DNA of 7,656 nt from Bacteroidales bacterium (GTDB taxonomy: Bacteria > Bacteroidota > Bacteroidia > Bacteroidales > Tenuifilaceae): positions 1-7,656 of the forward strand of contig WBUV01000143.1 of the NCBI GenBank assembly GCA_008933525.1, in the 5' to 3' direction. Shown here in pieces: positions 1-5,238 of this stretch. Position 1 is the first letter of the stretch. Each line of letters begins with the position of its first letter. The notes below the pieces were generated by a model. That model was not told the DNA's origin and ran no database searches. It saw only the letters and a program-made list of their open reading frames with translations. Made by a program: the position numbers and the translations under genes.

Positions 1-145
1 TCTTTCGTGGATAAACACCTAATTCATGAAAACTATCCAAACTTGATATTTCGATTATTTTAACAGCCCAGATTATTACTATAAATAATAGTGGTGGTAA
101 AATATTGTAATATATTCTGCTCCTAGAACTATTGGACACGTCCAT
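1..145 (-). CDS. Rhomboid-family intramembrane serine protease, N-terminal fragment (runs off left edge)
   Basis: Only the first 48 codons are inside the window; the gene continues past base 1. The ATG at 145-143 is the only in-frame start: an in-frame TAA lies a few codons upstream, and the start is 8 bp after the stop of the preceding gene. The translation has a short polar N-terminus (MDVSNSSRSR), a hydrophobic helix at about residues 14-33, and the motif LGVYPR at residues 42-47. A first TM helix followed by a 'lGvyPR' segment is the usual opening of the soluble-loop region in bacterial rhomboid proteases, which cleave substrates within the membrane using a Ser-His dyad. The catalytic GxSG serine and the histidine would lie beyond the edge and cannot be checked. 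The family call therefore rests on one motif plus topology. Spacing suggests it is the fourth gene of the operon and translationally coupled. Confidence 0.68.
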   Translation of the reverse strand, partial: MDVSNSSRSRIYYNILPPLLFIVIIWAVKIIEISSLDSFHELGVYPRK

Positions 146-153
146 ATAAAATT

Positions 154-1179
154 TTAGTTAGTCCTACAATTGTCGATAAATTCAGTCTTAACTCTTTTGG
201 GGTTGCTAAGAATAGTGTAAAACTCATCAATATAACGAATGGTCCATTCTTTGTGTTTTTTGTTTAGTAAAGTATCAGCATTAATGAGGCCATATACTAA
301 ATCTTTCTTTTCGTTAAAAATATTTATGGTGGGTTCTAGTTCCCTCTGAGATCGGCAAAAACCTCTATAGTATCGTTCAGTAACATTTTTTATAGGGATA
401 ATTTCCGGAGGTTTAGTATAAGGTGGGTTAACGAAACCGCAAAAATCAAAATCGTATGGTAAGGCAATTGGTGTCAAAACAGAATCTTTTATAAGTAACT
501 TTATGTTATGTTGCCGAGGAACAGACCAATCTGTGTTACCTATCATAAATTGAAAGACTGCTGTTATATCCATATTATCACGATCGACACCTTCTTGAAC
601 AATTCCCAACGTTTTTAAGGTCTTAGTCTCGGTTCTGCGCATTAAGGACTCCATGTCCTCAATAAAAAAACCATAAGATTCAAAAGGGGCGAACGAATTA
701 CTAATGTCTACATAAACAATTTTTACCATCCGAACCTTGAAGCTATACTCGGAAAACAAGCTATAGAGCCTGTATGCCAAATACTCTTTGAAAATAAATT
801 GCTGGTATGTTTCCCGATTGCGATTACAAGTATTGACCAATTTGAGCTTTTCGATTTGTGCGAAAATTGTTTTATCTAAATTTTCGTCGATAAACTTTAT
901 GCTTAGCGGAGGTGTATTGCAGTTCTCTCTGCTCCTACGAAAGATACCTCTTGTTTTTAACTTTATTCTTACATTAACAGAATTCCCTTCTGAATCTATA
1001 TAAGACAAAAAACCTGAATGGTGTATAGCTTTTTCGGGGTTAACATCTCTGAAAAGTTCTTTCAAATTGGCAACAATGTCAATCTTAATTATGCTGCTGT
1101 TGTCAAATAACCTCTCCTGTGGCTTTGTCTCAAATCCAAGAGACAACAAAATGATCAAAACAACTATCAATCTCTTCAT
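154..1179 (-). CDS. Exported CotH-kinase-like protein (341 aa)
   Basis: The protein starts with a basic-hydrophobic signal sequence (residues 1-16, MKRLIVVLIILLSLGF), so export to the periplasm or cell surface is likely; no clear signal-peptidase site or lipobox is seen. The body resembles the CotH family, whose characterised members are atypical protein kinases that phosphorylate spore-coat proteins. The resemblance is in order: a beta-rich N-terminal part with KTRGIFRR (75-82) and PPLSIKF (90-96), KLKLVNTC (111-118), a helix with FKEYLAYRLY (130-139), FFIED (171-175), NTDWS (215-219), HNIKLL (224-229), and a PYDFDFCGFVNPPY block (241-254). NTDW..HNIK and the later DFD are candidates for catalytic and metal-binding positions, but that is analogy, not alignment. 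The start is the first ATG and gives the signal peptide. It lies 32 bp after the ankyrin-phosphatase gene and 8 bp before the rhomboid gene. Kinase activity is unproven; it may be a structural or inactive homologue. Confidence 0.62.
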   Translation of the reverse strand: MKRLIVVLIILLSLGFETKPQERLFDNSSIIKIDIVANLKELFRDVNPEKAIHHSGFLSYIDSEGNSVNVRIKLKTRGIFRRSRENCNTPPLSIKFIDENLDKTIFAQIEKLKLVNTCNRNRETYQQFIFKEYLAYRLYSLFSEYSFKVRMVKIVYVDISNSFAPFESYGFFIEDMESLMRRTETKTLKTLGIVQEGVDRDNMDITAVFQFMIGNTDWSVPRQHNIKLLIKDSVLTPIALPYDFDFCGFVNPPYTKPPEIIPIKNVTERYYRGFCRSQRELEPTINIFNEKKDLVYGLINADTLLNKKHKEWTIRYIDEFYTILSNPKRVKTEFIDNCRTN

Positions 1180-1181
1180 GA

Positions 1182-1207
1182 TTGTGTAATTTATAAATTA
1201 AACACAA
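1182..1207. repeat. Imperfect inverted repeat in intergenic gap
   Basis: The 32-bp gap between the ankyrin-phosphatase and CotH-like genes is almost filled by a dyad. Its arms are TTGTGTAATTTA and TAAATT-AA-ACACAA, which pair over 12 positions apart from a 2-base bulge. The core TAATTTATAAATTA (1187-1200) is a perfect 14-bp palindrome. It could be an RNA hairpin tuning expression of the downstream genes or a protein-binding dyad. There is no U-tract and the stem is almost all A-T, so it is not a convincing intrinsic terminator. Confidence 0.5.
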
Positions 1208-1211
1208 GAAA

Positions 1212-2834
1212 TTACATAAGCAGTTGAACAGTTCCGTCAGAATTGCATTTATAGATTTTTTCATTTTGATAAAGTAAACCCTGCTTAACGATTCCCACCC
1301 TGTGAAATGGAACGTTAATAGGAATAACCTTACCGTTATACAATGTTTCAATACTCAAAACTTCAGTGTGTCCAATTACCATCACTTTAGCATTGAAGAA
1401 ATTTAAAACTCTTTCAACTTCATCCTGTCTTGCTTTTGGCACAAGATTACTCTCAGTAATATAACCTCTATACCAAAAAGGTCCTTTATCGGATACAGCA
1501 TCGGAATATACAGTAAAGGCCCTTTCGGGTATAAAATCCTTTGATGTTTGATTAAATATTTGGTTGAAAAACTGGTTTAATTCTCTAATCGAAACATTTT
1601 GTTCTACCATAAATATTGATAAACCTGCATGAACAAAAAGAATATCATTAATAGTAACGGCAACTTTAAAGGAGCGCAAAAAATTTCCTAATACAGTATT
1701 ATTTGAATACAAGTATGAAAAATCGATATCTAATCCCCTTGTCAAAAAGGTATACTTTTCATTAACGTATCGATAATCCTTATTAAGAATCAGTATTTCA
1801 TGATTCCCAATAAGAACGTGCACATTGCCACCACTTTTGGGTGCCTGATGCCAAAGTTTATAGACAAACCATAGCAATTCTGTAACCTTATCTCCCCGAT
1901 CGAATAGATCACCAATAAAAACCAAATGACCACTTCCAAAGTTCCAGTTATAATCCTTATCTATTACTTTGTTGTTAAGTAACAATGTCAACAAAGAGTC
2001 GTACTGTCCATGAAGATCGCCTACCGCAAAAACTTTATCGACGTTTGTAAACTTATCTTGGTTTACTTGTTTAATCGGCTTGTATATAGTATAATGAAGA
2101 GTATCTTCGGAATAAAAACTTTTAAAGTTAATCGAATCCCTGATTCTGAAACTCTTCTTATATGTTGTAAGTCGAGCATTAAGGCTATCGTTTACCATAT
2201 AGAATGCTCTTAATCTGTTAATTCCGCTCCATTCAATATGGGGGCCGTCAAAAGTTGATGGAAATGCTCCCTTGGCGAATCGAGCCATATAACTTCTAAG
2301 AAAATCTACTGCTTCTGTTTTTAAAAATTCTTCGGCGTAATCCAAGCTATTATAACCGACAAAATTTCGAAAGAAAGGATTTGCTCTATATTGAGAAAGT
2401 ACTTTTATAGTATTAAGGTTACCATAGCGTGAGGCATATAGAATGGCGGTATTTTTATGGGAATTATACTGATCTACATTTGCTCCATTTTTTAAAAGCA
2501 GCGAGGCGATCTCAGATCGATCATTAACCGCACAATGCATTAATGGAGTCATATTGTTGATTGATAAGTTAATATCAGCTCCCCTTTGCATAAGAAATTT
2601 TACTACAGAAATATTATCTCTTACAATTGAAATAGTAAGAAGTGTATGGTTACTATCGAGTATTGGGTGATCGACTCCCTTTTGTTTAATGAAAAATTCT
2701 AACGAGTCGGTGCTATTGTTATCAACAAATCTAATAAGTGTAGAATCAAGAACGGATTGTTGAGAAAAACCGCAAAGAGTATAAAAAGTAAAAATAAGGA
2801 ACAAAAACCTTACAATATGTTTTCTAAGATTCAT
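1212..2834 (-). CDS. Exported ankyrin-repeat / Shelph-like PPP metallophosphatase fusion (540 aa)
   Basis: Residues 1-24 form a signal peptide (hydrophobic 8-20, then CGFS before QQ, a common Bacteroidota signal-peptidase I context), so the protein should act in the periplasm or outside the cell. Three recognisable ankyrin repeats follow at about 61-91, 93-124 and 126-157 (RGADINLS, TPLMHCAV, LLKNGANVD), with weaker flanking units at about 30-60 and 159-180. A linker leads to a calcineurin-like phosphoesterase domain, about 265-525. Its dinuclear-metal motifs are complete: GDLHG (272-276), GDLFDRG (308-314), GNHE (343-346), VHAG (401-404) and GHT (488-490). GPFWYRGY (451-458) is typical of bacterial Shewanella-like (Shelph) phosphatases. 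Known Shelphs dephosphorylate phosphoprotein, often phosphotyrosine. Ankyrins probably select a substrate or anchor the enzyme. Neighbours are a sensor phosphatase gene 24 bp upstream and a CotH-like gene 32 bp downstream. No motif is missing, so an active enzyme is expected; the substrate is unknown. Confidence 0.88.
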   Translation of the reverse strand: MNLRKHIVRFLFLIFTFYTLCGFSQQSVLDSTLIRFVDNNSTDSLEFFIKQKGVDHPILDSNHTLLTISIVRDNISVVKFLMQRGADINLSINNMTPLMHCAVNDRSEIASLLLKNGANVDQYNSHKNTAILYASRYGNLNTIKVLSQYRANPFFRNFVGYNSLDYAEEFLKTEAVDFLRSYMARFAKGAFPSTFDGPHIEWSGINRLRAFYMVNDSLNARLTTYKKSFRIRDSINFKSFYSEDTLHYTIYKPIKQVNQDKFTNVDKVFAVGDLHGQYDSLLTLLLNNKVIDKDYNWNFGSGHLVFIGDLFDRGDKVTELLWFVYKLWHQAPKSGGNVHVLIGNHEILILNKDYRYVNEKYTFLTRGLDIDFSYLYSNNTVLGNFLRSFKVAVTINDILFVHAGLSIFMVEQNVSIRELNQFFNQIFNQTSKDFIPERAFTVYSDAVSDKGPFWYRGYITESNLVPKARQDEVERVLNFFNAKVMVIGHTEVLSIETLYNGKVIPINVPFHRVGIVKQGLLYQNEKIYKCNSDGTVQLLM

Positions 2835-2858
2835 CGTATATGTATAATAAAAAAGTAA

Positions 2859-5075
2859 TTAGATTTTAACCCCCCAAACAAGGACATCATCAATTTGCTC
2901 ATTTTTTCCCATCCATTGTAGGAATTCCTTTTCAATTAAATCGCGTTGTTCAGAGCCAGATAAATTGTGGATTTGAGAAACAAATTGTTTAAACTGGTTG
3001 CGCATATACTTCTTATTCTGTGAACCACCTAGTTGATCAAAATATCCATCTGTTGCCAAATAAACCCAGTCTCCTTCTATCATTTTAAAAGAATTGATAG
3101 TAAATGTTTTTTCCTCTTTTCCGAAAGAAGTACCGAGTGTGATATAATCTGGTTTTATTTCTGCCAAACGTCCATTTGATTGTATAAAAATTGGAATAAG
3201 TGCACCTGTATAGTCCAGTTGATACGTTTCTCTATCGAAAATACATACTGCTATATCCATACTGTCCTTCAGAACTTGTTCTTTTTCTGATTTTCTTAGT
3301 CGCTTGATTAGTTGTTCGTTCAAGAAAGCGACAATTTGATCGGGTTTATAGTAATGGTGTAGATTAACTGCCTGATTTAAAAGATCTATGCCGATTATAC
3401 TCATAAAAGCACCAGGAACACCATGTCCAGTACAATCCGATAAGGCAAAATATACTTTTTTCCCAGATGAAATCATCCAATAAAAATCTCCACTTACTAT
3501 ATCTTTAGGTTTGTTATAAAGAATAACATCTGAGAATACCTCTCTAACAGCATCAAGATTGGGCTGTATTGACTCCTGTATTCTCTCGGCGTAACGAATG
3601 CTGTCAGTAATTTTTTCGATATAGCCTTCAATAATTTTATAGGCCTCCTCGAGATTTTTATTTTTCTGTTCTATAAAATTCTTATTTCTTTCAATTTCCT
3701 CTTTCTGTGTCTCAATTTCCTGTTTTTGCTCTTCAAGTCTTATGTTCTGCTCTTCAATCTCGGTGATCTGTTGTGAAAGAATTTTATTACTATTCCGTTT
3801 TGTCCTGAATGCTTGATATATTGAGATGATAATAAAAATTGTTAGAATTAATCCGATTATTAATCCATTCTTAAGAATTTTCTGCCGCTTAAGTTCCTTT
3901 TGCTTTAATTCCTGGGATTGGGTTAATAACTTTATTTCGTGCTCCTTCTTTTCTGTCTCATATATTGTTTGAATTGTTGATATATGACGAGTGTTCTTTT
4001 CGTTTAGTACACTATCCTTGTAGTTTGCAGCAAGTCTATAATAGTATAACGCCGAGTCATACTTGCTCATTTTACTATAATATGCACTATATACTTCGTA
4101 TGCCCTTTGTAGATCTATTAAACTTTTTATTTCATTGGCAATATTAATGCTTATATCTAAATTACTCCGAACTTCGCTCAATCTGTTAAGGGCTAATAAT
4201 GAACGAGCAATATTAACATGACTGTCGGCCAAGAATTTTTTATCACCAAGTTTCCTATCTATTTCTAAGGCTTTTATAAAGTAAGAATAAGCAGTGGTAT
4301 AGTTTCCAAAAAAAAGTTCAACTTTCCCCAAAGCGTTATAGTTTATAGCAATTCCTTTAAGACTATTTATGTGTAAATTAATGTCGAGTGATTCCTGGTA
4401 GTACTCTCTTGCCTTATAATAATTACCTTTAAACTCATACACCTCGCCAATGTTGTTGTTATTCATGGCTTGCCCAAGCTTATTTCCCATTTTCACAGAT
4501 AGTTCAAGTGCTCTGGAAAAATAATCTAGGGCTTCATCGTAACGACCGTTTAGCGAAAAAATATTTCCTAAACTGTTGCAAGCAACAGATATGTTGAAAC
4601 TATCTCTAACTTCTTCAGCTAGGCGCAAGGCTTTTACATGATACTCGGTAGCGTAAGCGTGGTTATCTATCCTTCTATAAACAACACCTAAGTTGTTAAG
4701 TGATGTAACCTGCATTTTTACATTACCTGTTTCCTTAGCAAGAGCATAAGACTCATTATGAAAGCGCAAGGACTCATTATATCTTGATTGATTTCTGTAA
4801 AATACGCCTAATTGATTATATACCTTATTTCGAAGGAAATCGCTCTTAATCGCCTCGGACAGCTTTCTTGCCTCAATTAAATAGTTTTCAGTTAAAACAA
4901 GATTTCTCTCTTTCTGATCGTAATAGTTAGAAAGCTGCATAAGCAATTCAACACGACAACTATCTGATGGTTCTTGGTATAACTTCAACAACAATGAATC
5001 TACTTTTTGTGCAGAAGCAAAGCCCGAGAAAAATAGGAATACTATGAATAACTGAATTTGTGCTCTAAGTTTCAT
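2859..5075 (-). CDS. TPR sensor with TM helix, coiled coil and SpoIIE/PP2C phosphatase domain (738 aa)
   Basis: The N-terminus is a cleavable signal peptide (hydrophobic 9-20, cleavage probably after ASA at 20-22), so the TPR region is periplasmic. Seven TPR units are in register at exactly 40-residue intervals: the helix-A signature ends at residues 90, 130, 170, 210, 250, 290 and 330 (for example NNLG, NSLG, NALG). A charged helix (about 365-400) leads to one TM segment (about 402-420), then a Glu/Gln/Lys-rich coiled coil (about 430-490) and a cytoplasmic SpoIIE-type PP2C domain (about 500-738). Acidic metal ligands are visible in SGDFYW (D530), SDCTGHGVPGAF (D547), ATDGYFDQ (D676) and IDDVLVWG (D729/D730). 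Such enzymes dephosphorylate Ser/Thr, classically on STAS-domain anti-anti-sigma proteins. No STAS or anti-sigma gene is in the window, so its substrate is unknown. It is the promoter-proximal gene of the minus-strand operon, ending 24 bp before the next. This architecture is common in Bacteroidota. Confidence 0.92.
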   Translation of the reverse strand: MKLRAQIQLFIVFLFFSGFASAQKVDSLLLKLYQEPSDSCRVELLMQLSNYYDQKERNLVLTENYLIEARKLSEAIKSDFLRNKVYNQLGVFYRNQSRYNESLRFHNESYALAKETGNVKMQVTSLNNLGVVYRRIDNHAYATEYHVKALRLAEEVRDSFNISVACNSLGNIFSLNGRYDEALDYFSRALELSVKMGNKLGQAMNNNNIGEVYEFKGNYYKAREYYQESLDINLHINSLKGIAINYNALGKVELFFGNYTTAYSYFIKALEIDRKLGDKKFLADSHVNIARSLLALNRLSEVRSNLDISINIANEIKSLIDLQRAYEVYSAYYSKMSKYDSALYYYRLAANYKDSVLNEKNTRHISTIQTIYETEKKEHEIKLLTQSQELKQKELKRQKILKNGLIIGLILTIFIIISIYQAFRTKRNSNKILSQQITEIEEQNIRLEEQKQEIETQKEEIERNKNFIEQKNKNLEEAYKIIEGYIEKITDSIRYAERIQESIQPNLDAVREVFSDVILYNKPKDIVSGDFYWMISSGKKVYFALSDCTGHGVPGAFMSIIGIDLLNQAVNLHHYYKPDQIVAFLNEQLIKRLRKSEKEQVLKDSMDIAVCIFDRETYQLDYTGALIPIFIQSNGRLAEIKPDYITLGTSFGKEEKTFTINSFKMIEGDWVYLATDGYFDQLGGSQNKKYMRNQFKQFVSQIHNLSGSEQRDLIEKEFLQWMGKNEQIDDVLVWGVKI

Positions 5076-5098
5076 GGGAAAAATATGGTTATACTATA

Positions 5099-5128
5099 CA
5101 ATTATTCAAAAGTAAACAGTAATAATTG
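5099..5128. promoter_or_regulatory. Inverted repeat overlapping the minus-strand promoter (candidate operator)
   Basis: Perfect 8-bp arms CAATTATT (5099-5106) and AATAATTG (5121-5128) are separated by 14 bp. The spacer contains CAAAAGTA, the proposed -7 element of the operon read on the minus strand. A dimeric regulator bound here would cover the polymerase site. The arms are AT-rich, so chance occurrence is possible. Confidence 0.4.
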
Positions 5129-5142
5129 AAATATCTAACAAA
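5107..5142 (-). promoter_or_regulatory. Candidate Bacteroidota-type promoter for the minus-strand operon
   Basis: Read on the minus strand, TACTTTTG (complement of 5107-5114) matches the Bacteroidota -7 consensus TAnnTTTG. A TTTG (complement of 5139-5142) lies 24 bp upstream of it, slightly longer than the usual spacing. Transcription would begin near 5100, giving a leader of about 25 nt before the ATG at 5075. The -7 match is good; the -33 assignment is weak. Confidence 0.45.
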
Positions 5143-5186
5143 TTAACAATGTTTTCGTTCACAATCAAATAGTTTTAATTGTTCTT

Positions 5187-5216
5187 TTTGGTTTTTGATA
5201 GTTATACTTATGTTTG
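5187..5216 (+). promoter_or_regulatory. Bacteroidota-type promoter for the AsmA-like gene
   Basis: TTTG at 5187-5190 and TATGTTTG at 5209-5216 match the -33 (TTTG) and -7 (TAnnTTTG) elements of the Bacteroidota primary sigma factor, with an 18-bp spacer inside the usual range. Transcription would start near 5223, leaving a leader of only about 16 nt before the ATG at 5239. No Shine-Dalgarno sequence is present, as is normal in this phylum. Confidence 0.7.
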
Positions 5217-5238
5217 TGGACAATTTAATAGACAAGAT

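Noticed and set aside
146..153. Terminator after the CotH-like gene
   Set aside because: Only 8 bp separate its stop from the next start and no GC stem is present; transcription most likely continues into the rhomboid gene.
1130..1351. Open frame on the minus strand spanning the gap between the CotH-like and ankyrin-phosphatase genes
   Set aside because: It overlaps both well-supported genes in another frame and its translation has no recognisable domain.
2763..2834. Cys21 of the ankyrin-phosphatase as a lipoprotein lipidation site
   Set aside because: The preceding residues (YTL) do not form a lipobox; an ordinary signal-peptidase I site after FS at 23-24 fits better.
2835..2858. Possible internal promoter between the sensor phosphatase and ankyrin-phosphatase genes
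   Set aside because: The 24-bp gap contains no TTTG on the minus strand and so no TAnnTTTG element; simple cotranscription is more likely.
5161..5182. Second small dyad ACAAT...ATTGT upstream of the AsmA-gene promoter
   Set aside because: Only 5-bp arms in very AT-rich DNA; expected by chance.
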